Below are positions 16,041 to 23,274 of a stretch of DNA of 32,531 nucleotides, piece after piece; positions within the stretch are counted from its first letter, which is position 1; each line of letters starts with the position of its first letter. The notes under the pieces are model-generated. The model saw only the letters and a list, made by a program, of their open reading frames with translations. It was not told the DNA's origin and searched no databases. The stretch comes from an uncultured Collinsella sp. Lineage in GTDB: Bacteria; Actinomycetota; Coriobacteriia; Coriobacteriales; Coriobacteriaceae. Position numbers and translations under genes: made by a program. The stretch covers positions 1 to 32,531 of the forward strand of contig CABSMX010000009.1 in the NCBI GenBank assembly GCA_902478945.1. Direction: 5' to 3'.

Positions 16041-16046
16041 ACTATA
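16041..16046 (-). promoter_or_regulatory. -10 element of the phospholipase-like gene
   Basis: TATAGT on the minus strand gives a predicted transcript start about 20 bases before the start codon. I see no good -35. A GC-rich hairpin (AGCCG...CGGCT) just upstream, near 16061-16076, may end the cbi transcript, but it lacks a U-run. Confidence 0.4.
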
Positions 16047-16094
16047 CCATCACGGCAAAGCCGCGCGGGCGGCTACGCACGCTCTACGCAGCAA

Positions 16095-16865
16095 CTATTC
16101 CGCAGCGCCGCTCTCGGTTCCATACGACGGCGAAGGCGCCTCGACCACATGGTGATATCGATCGATATAGATGGCGCGGGCGCCCAGGCGCCGCACCAAA
16201 TCCTGATGATGTGTGCTCATCAAGACCGTCTTGCCGGCAGCAACATAGGCCAGTAGAAAGTTGACCACGATGTCGCACGAGTCCTCGTCAAGTCCGTTGG
16301 TGGGCTCGTCGAGCACCAGGATATCCGGGTTCATCGACACCACCGCGGCCAGCGCAACGCGCTTCTTTTGCCCGCCCGAGAGCTGATAGGGAGAGGCGTC
16401 GGCAAGGTCGGCAACCTGGAACAGCCCCATGGCATCGCGCACGCGGCGCTCGAGCTCGTCTGCCGGCAGCCCCATTTGAGCCGGGCCAAACGCGACTTCC
16501 TCGCCGACCGTGGCGCAAAAGAGCTGCGCATCGGCATTCTGGAACACAAAGCCCACGCGTTGATGGAACCGTTGGGCCGTCGCGGAATCCTTGAGATATG
16601 CCGCATCGACCACGCGCCCGTCAAACAGGTACGCACCCGTGTCCGCAAGCTCAAGGCCATTGATAAGACGCATAATCGTCGTCTTGCCGCAGCCGTTGGG
16701 ACCGAGCAGAGCAACGAGCTCTCCACGGTTCACCTGCAATGAAACGCCATCGACCACCGTATGACCCGCATAGGAAAACACCACGTCGCGAAACTCGATG
16801 AGCGGAGTGACCTCGGCGCCGGCAGCACCGCTCGCACCCATCGCGTTATTCGTATCGTTTGCCAA
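16095..16865 (-). CDS. cbiO: ECF transporter ATP-binding protein (cobalt/nickel type)
   Basis: The 256-residue ABC ATPase has Walker A GPNGCGKT (about 55-62), Q-loop VFQNADAQLF, signature LSGGQKKR, Walker B ILVLDEPTNGLDED, and H-loop STHHQD. NADAQLF with GEEVAFGP is typical of energy-coupling-factor ATPases (EcfA/CbiO). It powers the importer formed with CbiQ and CbiM. Only one ATPase gene is present, so it probably acts as a homodimer, as in cobalt/nickel ECF systems. The start appears to be TTG at 16865, about 8 bases after GGGAAGGG; ATG at 16841 lacks a ribosome site. It lies 44 bases after cbiQ. Confidence 0.92.
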   Translation of the reverse strand: MANDTNNAMGASGAAGAEVTPLIEFRDVVFSYAGHTVVDGVSLQVNRGELVALLGPNGCGKTTIMRLINGLELADTGAYLFDGRVVDAAYLKDSATAQRFHQRVGFVFQNADAQLFCATVGEEVAFGPAQMGLPADELERRVRDAMGLFQVADLADASPYQLSGGQKKRVALAAVVSMNPDILVLDEPTNGLDEDSCDIVVNFLLAYVAAGKTVLMSTHHQDLVRRLGARAIYIDRYHHVVEAPSPSYGTESGAAE

Positions 16866-16909
16866 AACGTCGCCCTTCCCTACTCACATCAACGGTTCGA
16901 CCGTCCGCG

Positions 16910-17746
16910 CTACAGCACCGCGCACAACACGGCGAGCAACGCCACAACGGCCGCGTAAACCGCATCGCGCCAGCCAAAGCCGCTCCGTGCAGGCGCCGGA
17001 TACACGCCGGCGAAGCCGCGACACAGCATGGCCTCGTCCATCGCGCGGCTGCATTCCATCGCCTTGATAAACGTCATGCCCATGATACCCGCCAGCGAAT
17101 CGGTGCGCGAAAAACCCGCAGGCGCGGAACCGACGCTGCGCAGCATGACCGATTCGCACAGATCGTGCGCCGTGCGTCCCAGCACCTCAATATGCTTGAG
17201 CGCCATATCAAACGTAAAGATAACCTCGTCGGGCAGGTGCAGCATCTTGAGCGCCGCCGACATGCGGCTCCAGGTGAGCGTCCACGAAACACCCAGCACC
17301 AGCGACACATTAATAAACGTCTTGAGCGAGATCTTGAGCATGGCGCCCGTGGCAGACGCGCTCAGCAACAGGGCAGGCAGCGCCAGAACCACCGCAAGCC
17401 CCGTGGCGCCAAGCGCCGGTACAAAAGTCGCGCGCAACCCGCGCGCGGGGCGCACCGCGACCAGCACCAGCGCGATAGCCGCCATCAGCATCAGGTACAG
17501 CGGGCTCTGCGTCAGACACACGCACAGGACGCAGACGAACATCCCCACCAGGCGCACCGGAGCCGAAACGCAAGAAAGGGCGCGGTCGACCATCGACCCG
17601 CCCTCGTGCGCGCCTCCACCCAGGCGGACCCGCTCAAGCAGGCTCGCCAGGTGCAGGACGTTCTTTTGCATCACACGATGCCGAGCGCCCGTGGGCTCGT
17701 AACGCTGCGCGTCCGCAAGCCAGCTAGGCAGCTCGACCGTCGCCAT
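16910..17746 (-). CDS. cbiQ: ECF transporter transmembrane coupling protein CbiQ
   Basis: The 278-residue protein has several membrane segments (about 60-75, 80-100, 108-128, 135-155, 255-278) and the coupling helices of EcfT/CbiQ proteins, with the Ala-Arg-Gly-type motif seen as CRGFAG in EAMLCRGFAGVY. It couples the CbiO ATPase to the metal-binding CbiM. Its start overlaps the end of cbiM by 23 bases and the order cbiM-cbiQ-cbiO is the usual one. The first coupling motif is less clear (KMLHLPDEVIFTFDMAL). Confidence 0.88.
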   Translation of the reverse strand: MATVELPSWLADAQRYEPTGARHRVMQKNVLHLASLLERVRLGGGAHEGGSMVDRALSCVSAPVRLVGMFVCVLCVCLTQSPLYLMLMAAIALVLVAVRPARGLRATFVPALGATGLAVVLALPALLLSASATGAMLKISLKTFINVSLVLGVSWTLTWSRMSAALKMLHLPDEVIFTFDMALKHIEVLGRTAHDLCESVMLRSVGSAPAGFSRTDSLAGIMGMTFIKAMECSRAMDEAMLCRGFAGVYPAPARSGFGWRDAVYAAVVALLAVLCAVL

Positions 17747-18809
17747 GAGCCCCGCTTTCCTTAACTGTCAGCGAGATCAGACGGAATGCGATGGTGAGCA
17801 CCGCCACACCAATCACGCCCGAAAGAATATACATCGCGGCCTGGCCGGCAAAGCCAAGGCCCTGCTCCTCGGAATAGGCCTGCAGATAATCGCCCGTGGG
17901 CAGAGCGTCGGCAAAGGTCGGAGTGTCGAGGCCGGCCGAAGCCTGCAGGCTATCGTCGCCGGCTTCCTGGACGGCAACCGCAGCGCCCTCGGCATCCCAC
18001 TCACCCCAGGCGTCACCCGTGGCCAGCAGGCCCAGCGGCGTGGCTACGACAAGCATGGCAACCAGGATGAGCGTGGGGACCAGCGTGGTCTTCTTGGCAG
18101 CAGCGCCCTCGGCGGCAAGCTGACCATCGGCGGCCTCGGGGCCGACGATAATGCTCGGCGCCGTCTTCTTAATGAAACCGTAGATGGCGGCCGTCGCCAC
18201 GCCCTCGACCACACCGGCAACCAGCATATGCGGGACCAACATGGCCGGAATAGCCACGGACAGCGGGAAGGGGCAGTACAGCGGGGCGCCCGAAGCGTTG
18301 GTGAAGAGCATCGGCTGAATACCGAACTCGATTGCCGCGCACAGGGCCGCCAGGCACAGGCCAACCCAGCCGCTTACGATGGCCGAAACCGAGGTGCCCC
18401 AGCTTTTGTCGTGTAAACGGCTGTTGAGCGCACGGAACACGATAGCAGCGGCAAACGGCAGCACAAAGGCCATGTTAAAGCAGTTGGCTCCAAAGGACAG
18501 GATGCCGCCGTCGCCAAACAGCAGCGCCTGCAGCGCCAGCGCAACCGAAACCGCAATGGCAGCAGCCTCGGGGCCCAGCAGCAGCGCGATGAGCGCGCCA
18601 CCAACGGCGTGACCAGTGGTACCGCCGGGCAGCGGCACGTTGAACATCATGAGCAAGAAGGAGAATGCGGCGCAGATGCCCAGGAACGCCATATGCTCGC
18701 GATCGAGCGTGGCGCGCACCTTTTTGATGCAGTGAACCCATACGGGCACCATCGCCACCGCCATGACGGCATCGGTCTGCGGGGACAGGTAGTTGTCTGG
18801 AATGTGCAT
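17724..18809 (-). CDS. cbiM: Cobalt/nickel ECF substrate-binding protein CbiM fused to a PDGLE-type domain
   Basis: The 361-residue protein starts MHIPDNYLSP; the free N-terminus with His2 is a metal ligand in CbiM/NikM. Six or more hydrophobic segments follow to about residue 225, with PLPGGTTGHAVGGALIALLLGP as the family signature. The C-terminal part (about 245-350) has one helix, ATPLGLLATGDAWGEWDAEG and a final helix, matching the PDGLE domain that substitutes for CbiN/NikN as a fused subunit. Cobalt versus nickel cannot be settled from sequence. GGGAGGC precedes the ATG. Its own promoter overlaps the pheT terminator. I found no B12 box upstream, so I do not call a cobalamin riboswitch. 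Confidence 0.92.
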   Translation of the reverse strand: MHIPDNYLSPQTDAVMAVAMVPVWVHCIKKVRATLDREHMAFLGICAAFSFLLMMFNVPLPGGTTGHAVGGALIALLLGPEAAAIAVSVALALQALLFGDGGILSFGANCFNMAFVLPFAAAIVFRALNSRLHDKSWGTSVSAIVSGWVGLCLAALCAAIEFGIQPMLFTNASGAPLYCPFPLSVAIPAMLVPHMLVAGVVEGVATAAIYGFIKKTAPSIIVGPEAADGQLAAEGAAAKKTTLVPTLILVAMLVVATPLGLLATGDAWGEWDAEGAAVAVQEAGDDSLQASAGLDTPTFADALPTGDYLQAYSEEQGLGFAGQAAMYILSGVIGVAVLTIAFRLISLTVKESGAHGDGRAA

Positions 18810-18868
18810 ATACGCCTCCCGGTTATCGGCGCACGAAATTGCAACGTCGCCTAAATCACCTTGTCAGT

Positions 18869-18878
18869 ATTACGTAAT
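18869..18878. promoter_or_regulatory. ATTACGTAAT palindrome in the cbiM leader
   Basis: A perfect 10-bp palindrome lies about 20-30 bases downstream of the predicted cbiM transcript start, flanked by two GTCAG direct repeats (18863-18867 and 18879-18883). It is a good operator candidate for a metal-responsive repressor, but does not match the NikR site. Confidence 0.4.
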
Positions 18879-18904
18879 GTCAGATTCGTAACACGCCGCG
18901 GGCT

Positions 18905-18933
18905 ATCATAGCAAAACGGCGCGCTGCCGACAA
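18905..18933 (-). promoter_or_regulatory. Promoter of the cbiMQO operon
   Basis: The minus strand has -35 TTGTCG (18928-18933), a 17-base spacer and -10 TATGAT (18905-18910). The -35 and spacer lie inside the pheT terminator stem. Confidence 0.6.
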
Positions 18934-18947
18934 AGCAGCACGCCGTT
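18911..18947 (-). terminator. Rho-independent terminator of pheST
   Basis: AACGGCGTGCTGC and GCAGCGCGCCGTT form a 13-base stem with one mismatch on the minus strand, followed by a short TTTTGC tail. It lies about 109 bases after the pheT stop. Confidence 0.75.
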
Positions 18948-19055
18948 ATGTAATGCGCGTGTCATATATGCAGGCTCAGCAGCGCCTTATACCGAGCGTA
19001 GCGGTCACGTAGGACTCGCCAGCAGCCACCGCTGACCTATACCCCAGCGCAAGAC

Positions 19056-21509
19056 CTAGCCGCGGACCTCGCCGTTTACGCCCTTGCACACCTTGGCGAC
19101 GATCTTCTGGTGCGCCTTCTCGACCTCTTCGCTGGTGAGCGTGTGGTCATCGGAGCGATACGTAAGCGCAAAGGCCATGGACTTCTTGCCCGCTCCGATG
19201 CGGATGGGATCGCGGTAGACGTCGAACAGGCGCACGCCCTCGAGCAGCTTGCCGCCAGCGCTGGTAATGCGGCGCTCAAGATCCTCGCAGGTCACGGAGT
19301 TATCGACCACGATAGCCAGGTCGTGCTCAACAGCCGGATACTGCGAGAACTCGCGGTAGTTCTCCTGGTTGCGGGCGCCCTTGATCAGTTTGTCCAGGTC
19401 GAGCTCAAAGGCAACGACGACCTCGTCGATGCCCATGGCTTCGCGCGCCTCGGGGTGAATCTCGCCGACCCAGCCCAGCACGGTGCCGCCGGACAGAACC
19501 TCGGCCGCACGACCCGGCTGCAAGAAAGCGTAGCCCTCGCCCTCGACGGGACGGAAGCGAACCTTCTCGATGCGCAGCTGGGCAAGCAGCTCCTCGACAA
19601 TGCCCTTGCCAAAGAAGAAGCGCAGCTTGCGGTACTTCATGTTCCAAGACCGCTCACTCCACTGGCCCGAGAGCACGCCCGCCACGGACTTGGTCTCCTT
19701 GGGCAGGCTGGCGTTCTCGCGACCGTGAAACAGGCTGCCGACCTCGTACAGATGCACGTTGGGCGTGCCGTGGGCCTCGTTATAGGCCACGGATTGCAGC
19801 AGGCCCGGCAGCAGCGAGCGGCGCATCTCGGTCTGCTCGGCCACCAGCGGATTCATGAGCACCACGGGGCAGCCGCGGCCCTCGGTGGACATACCGATCT
19901 TCTCCAGGTCGCCCGGGGCGGCAAAGCCAAAGGTCGTGGTCTCGTTGAGGCCGCAGGCGCGCAGGATCTCGCCGACCTTGCGGGTGAGCTTCTGCTCGCG
20001 GGTCAAGCCGCCGATATGGTTCTTGGCAGCCGGGATGGTCGCCGTCACACGGCCCATGCCCCACAGGCGCAGGACCTCCTCGATCAGGTCAATCTCGCGC
20101 GGCAGGTCGGGGCGGAAGCTCGGCGGGGTGACCATAAAGTCCTCGCCGTCGCGCTCGACAGTGCAGCCCAGGCGGGTGAGCGAGCGCTCGATAAAGTCGG
20201 GCTCGATGTCGGCGCCGCAGATGGCGTGCACGCGGGCCAAGCGCAGCTTGATGCTGTCGATGGTCTTGGGCGCGGGGAACACGTCCACATAGCCGGGGGC
20301 GACCTCGCCGCCGGCAATCTCCTCGATGAGCGCGCACGTGACGTTGGCGACGTCCACGCAGCCGGTCTCGTCGACCTGGCGCTCAAAGCGAATGGAGGCA
20401 TCGGAGATCAGCGACAGGTCGCGGCTGGTGTGCGAGGTGCGACCGGCGTTGAAGCAGGCGCTCTCGACCATCACGTCGACGGTGTCGTCCTCGATCTCGG
20501 AATCCATGCCGCCCATAACGCCGGCCAGCGCCACGGGACGCTCGCCGTCGGTGATGAGGCCCATGCCGGCGTCGAGCGTGCGCTCCTCGCCGTCGAGCGT
20601 CGTGAACTTCTCATCCTGCTGGGCAGCGCGAACCACCACGCGACGGTGGCCATCGCGCTCGGCAAAGGTGTCCAGGTCAAAGGCGTGCAGCGGCTGACCG
20701 GTAAGCATCATCACGTAGTTGGTGATGTCAACGATGTTGTTGTGCGGGCGCACGCCCAGGGCGTTGAGGCGCTTGACCATCCAGTCGGGCGAGGGGCCGA
20801 CCTTCACGTTGCGCACGATGCGGGCGACGTAGCGGTCGCACAGGCCCTCGTCGGCAATCTCGACCGAAAGCTCGTCGTCAGTCGCGCGGCCGGTCTCGGC
20901 CTTGATGGCGGGCAGCTCAACGTGGAAATCGCGGTCGAAGATGGCGCCGGTCTCGCGGGCCATGCCGATCATGGACAGGCAGTCGGGACGGTTGGGCGTG
21001 ATCTCGCAGTCGAGCACGGTGTCGCTCGAGCCCACGTACTCGGCAAACGGCATGCCGCAGGGCGTATCCTCGGGCAGGATCATGATGCCGGAGTGGTCGC
21101 CGCCCAGGCCGAGCTCGCGCGCGGAGCAGTTCATGCCCATGGACACGACGCCGCGAAGCTTGCTCTTCTTGATCTTGACGTCGCCGGGCAGGACAGCGCC
21201 GATCATGGCCGTGACGATGTGGTCGCCGGCCTCAAAGTTCTGCGCGCCGCAGACGATCTGCAGCGGGGCGGGGTTGCCGTCGGCGTCGAGATTCTTGTCG
21301 CCCACGTCGACCGAGCACACATACATATGGTCGCTATCGGGGTGCGGGGTCTTGGTGAGCACCTTGGCAGTCACCACGTGGTCGAAGGACTCGCCCACGG
21401 TGTCGATCGCCTCGACCTCGGTGCCGGTACGGATATATTCGTCCGAAAGGGTCTTGGAATCCTCCGGAATATCGATCATGGTCTTGAGCCAGTCGTAAGA
21501 AACACGCAT
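19056..21509 (-). CDS. pheT: Phenylalanyl-tRNA synthetase beta subunit
   Basis: The 817-residue protein has the full bacterial PheT layout: N-terminal domain with an EMAP/OB tRNA-binding fold (about 40-150, with IVCGAQNF and GMNCSARELGLGGDHSGI), B3/B4 editing domain (about 210-390, with NIVDITNYVM and DASIRFER), B5 domain (about 405-480), the catalytic-like core, and a C-terminal FDX-ACB anticodon-binding domain (about 720-817, with REFSQYPAVEHDLAIVV). With PheS it forms the alpha2-beta2 enzyme that charges tRNA-Phe and edits Tyr-tRNA-Phe. AAAGGAGAG precedes the ATG. The gap of 184 bases to pheS is unusually long and holds a palindromic repeat. The long antisense frame is a shadow. Confidence 0.97.
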   Translation of the reverse strand: MRVSYDWLKTMIDIPEDSKTLSDEYIRTGTEVEAIDTVGESFDHVVTAKVLTKTPHPDSDHMYVCSVDVGDKNLDADGNPAPLQIVCGAQNFEAGDHIVTAMIGAVLPGDVKIKKSKLRGVVSMGMNCSARELGLGGDHSGIMILPEDTPCGMPFAEYVGSSDTVLDCEITPNRPDCLSMIGMARETGAIFDRDFHVELPAIKAETGRATDDELSVEIADEGLCDRYVARIVRNVKVGPSPDWMVKRLNALGVRPHNNIVDITNYVMMLTGQPLHAFDLDTFAERDGHRRVVVRAAQQDEKFTTLDGEERTLDAGMGLITDGERPVALAGVMGGMDSEIEDDTVDVMVESACFNAGRTSHTSRDLSLISDASIRFERQVDETGCVDVANVTCALIEEIAGGEVAPGYVDVFPAPKTIDSIKLRLARVHAICGADIEPDFIERSLTRLGCTVERDGEDFMVTPPSFRPDLPREIDLIEEVLRLWGMGRVTATIPAAKNHIGGLTREQKLTRKVGEILRACGLNETTTFGFAAPGDLEKIGMSTEGRGCPVVLMNPLVAEQTEMRRSLLPGLLQSVAYNEAHGTPNVHLYEVGSLFHGRENASLPKETKSVAGVLSGQWSERSWNMKYRKLRFFFGKGIVEELLAQLRIEKVRFRPVEGEGYAFLQPGRAAEVLSGGTVLGWVGEIHPEAREAMGIDEVVVAFELDLDKLIKGARNQENYREFSQYPAVEHDLAIVVDNSVTCEDLERRITSAGGKLLEGVRLFDVYRDPIRIGAGKKSMAFALTYRSDDHTLTSEEVEKAHQKIVAKVCKGVNGEVRG

Positions 21510-21596
21510 CTAGCTCTCCTTTCATACTGAAAGCCTGCGAAGAGATGCAGGTGGAAACTTCAACTTTGTGAACATTCCTTACAAAGCGAGGGTTGT

Positions 21597-21681
21597 CCAA
21601 GTGCGGCAGATCGGCCCGAAAGAGGAGCGCCGCGTACTTTGGTACGCAAGCGACGAATGAGCGCCGAGGTGCCGTGCTTGG
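21597..21681. repeat. 85-bp imperfect palindrome between pheS and pheT
   Basis: CCAAGTGCGGCA (21597-21608) is complementary to TGCCGTGCTTGG (21670-21681) with two G-U-compatible differences. GCGTAC-tttg-GTACGC (21632-21647) forms the core. On the transcript this is a long hairpin within the pheST operon, and it has no U-run. It has the look of a REP/ERIC-type dispersed repeat. Confidence 0.6.
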
Positions 21682-21693
21682 GCAAGCCGCAGC

Positions 21694-22770
21694 CTAAAAC
21701 TGATTCAGGAAACGCATATCGCCAGTCATCAACGTACGCAGGTCGGGCAGGTCGTAGCGCAGGGCCGCGACGCGCTCGGCGCCAATGCCAAAGGCGAAGC
21801 CGGTGTACTTCTCGGGGTCGATGCCGCAGTTGATGAGGACGTTGGGGTCGACCATGCCGCAGCCCAGGATCTCGATCCAGCCGCTGTGCTTGCAGAAGTT
21901 GCAGCCCTTGCCGCCGCAGACGTGGCAGCTCACGTCCACCTCGCAGGAAGGCTCGGTGAAGGGGAAGAAGTGCGGGCGGTAACGCGTCTTGCGGTCCTCG
22001 CCAAACATGCACTTAACAAAGTAGTCGAGCGTGCCCTTAAGATCGCCAAAGGTAATGCCCTCGTCGACGACCAGGCCCTCGATCTGGTTAAACTGCGGCA
22101 GGTGGCAGGCGTCGGCCGTGTCGGGACGATAGACGGTGCCCGGGCAGATCATATAGATGGGCGGCTTTTGCGACTCCATGGTGTGGATCTGCACGCCCGA
22201 GGTCTGAGTGCGTAGCAGTACGTCGGACTCGCCGTGGGCATGTGCCTCGGGGTGCGCGACGCTGCCGGGGTTGTTGTCGACCACGTAGAAGGTATCGCGG
22301 GCCGAGCGGCTCGGATGATCCATGGGGGCGTTGAGCGCGGTGAAGTTGTAGTAGGAGGTATCGACCATGGGGCCGGACTCGACGGTGTAGCCGATGCCGC
22401 TAAAGATGTCCTCGGCCTCCTCGATGATCTGCTTGATCAGGTGCTGGTGGCCGATCTGCGGACGGATACCCGGCAGCGTGATGTCGACGGCCTCGTGCTC
22501 GAGTGCGTGCTTGAGGGCGGCGGCCTTCATCTCGGTGGTGCGCTCGTCGAGCATGCCCTCGATCAGCTGGCGCATCTCGTTGGCGCGCTTGCCCATCATG
22601 GGGCGATCCTCGGGGGCGAGCTTGCCCATCATGCGCATCAGGCCGGTGATGCGGCCCTTGCGGCCGAGCAGCTCAACGCGCGCGGCCTCGAGCTTTGCGG
22701 CGTCATCGGCGCCTGCGACGAGCTCCTTGGCCTCTTCCTCGAGTTTGACCAGATCATCAATCAGACTCAT
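21694..22770 (-). CDS. pheS: Phenylalanyl-tRNA synthetase alpha subunit
   Basis: The 358-residue protein has an N-terminal coiled-coil tRNA-binding arm (about 1-90) and a class II core: motif 2 region around CPGTVYRPDTADACHLPQFNQIEG, and motif 3 FAFGIGAERVAALRY near the C-terminus. The segment SCHVCGGKGCNFCKHSGW before motif 3 is a Cys-rich CxxCGGKGCxxC insertion seen in a subset of bacterial PheS and may bind zinc. The ATG at 22770 is preceded by AAAGGGAAG. An open frame to 22953 covers the T-box leader and is not translated. Transcription is controlled by the T-box upstream. Confidence 0.96.
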   Translation of the reverse strand: MSLIDDLVKLEEEAKELVAGADDAAKLEAARVELLGRKGRITGLMRMMGKLAPEDRPMMGKRANEMRQLIEGMLDERTTEMKAAALKHALEHEAVDITLPGIRPQIGHQHLIKQIIEEAEDIFSGIGYTVESGPMVDTSYYNFTALNAPMDHPSRSARDTFYVVDNNPGSVAHPEAHAHGESDVLLRTQTSGVQIHTMESQKPPIYMICPGTVYRPDTADACHLPQFNQIEGLVVDEGITFGDLKGTLDYFVKCMFGEDRKTRYRPHFFPFTEPSCEVDVSCHVCGGKGCNFCKHSGWIEILGCGMVDPNVLINCGIDPEKYTGFAFGIGAERVAALRYDLPDLRTLMTGDMRFLNQF

Positions 22771-22856
22771 GTCTTCCCTTTCGTCTCTCGCGCTCCCCGC
22801 TTGCCGAGGCGGCTGCCGCCGTCTGACGTTGCGAAAACGCGGCCCGGTTCGGTAAC

Positions 22857-22897
22857 AAAAAACCGTCCTCGGGCATGTGCATTGCCCAAGGACGGTT
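22857..22897 (-). terminator. T-box-controlled terminator upstream of pheS
   Basis: On the minus strand AACCGTCCTTGGGCA pairs with TGCCCGAGGACGGTT (one G-U) and is followed by TTTTTTG. It directly follows the T-box sequence, so it is the regulated attenuator of pheST. Confidence 0.92.
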
Positions 22898-23135
22898 GAA
22901 TTCCGCGGTACCACCTTGTTTGACCCGACGGATGTCTGGCCCGCCGCGCCCACTCTTTGCCCCTTGTCGCGAGGCTCACGGCTTCCCTACTGGGGCTTCG
23001 CCGCCGCTGGCCGCGTGCCCGTTGAGGTCGCTGCTCGGGAGTGAACGCTTGGCCCTTGCCACCGCAGGAAGGCTTGCAGCCCATGACCTTCCCTCTCTTG
23101 CCGGCGACGCGGCGGGCAAAACCCTCTCCGTCAAC
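22857..23135 (-). promoter_or_regulatory. Phe T-box riboswitch leader of pheST
   Basis: The T-box sequence AAGGTGGTACCGCGG is at 22903-22917, followed by the terminator. Its TGGT bulge fits a tRNA with ACCA at its 3' end. Stem I runs upstream, with an AGAGAGGGA segment near 23088-23099 as the kink-turn side and GGTGGCA near 23057-23063 as the apical loop. TTC at 23043-23045 (context GCGTTCAC, specifier followed by A) is the Phe specifier codon. Uncharged tRNA-Phe should stabilise the antiterminator and turn pheST on. Start and Stem I limits are approximate; TATCCT (23148-23153) is a possible -10. Confidence 0.93.
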
Positions 23136-23274
23136 GCATTGGGCTATAGGATAACACATTCTGCGAGCATATCGCCGCGTTCCGTTTTGTTCGCACTGGG
23201 TACAAGTCGGGTAGCTGTGCAAACTGGCCGTGCGCCCACCCGTGGTGCACGGCTCGCGAGATCAAGGATATGGT

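Noticed and set aside
18810..19050. Cobalamin riboswitch upstream of cbiM
   Set aside because: No B12-box sequence was found on the minus strand; the leader after the predicted promoter is only about 90 bases.
19110..21530. A plus-strand open frame of about 800 codons across pheT
   Set aside because: It is antisense to an intact pheT with every domain and has low-complexity Ala/Gly/His composition typical of a shadow frame.
22771..22953. N-terminal extension of pheS
   Set aside because: The frame is open, but this stretch is the T-box terminator and antiterminator, and a proper ribosome site precedes the ATG at 22770.
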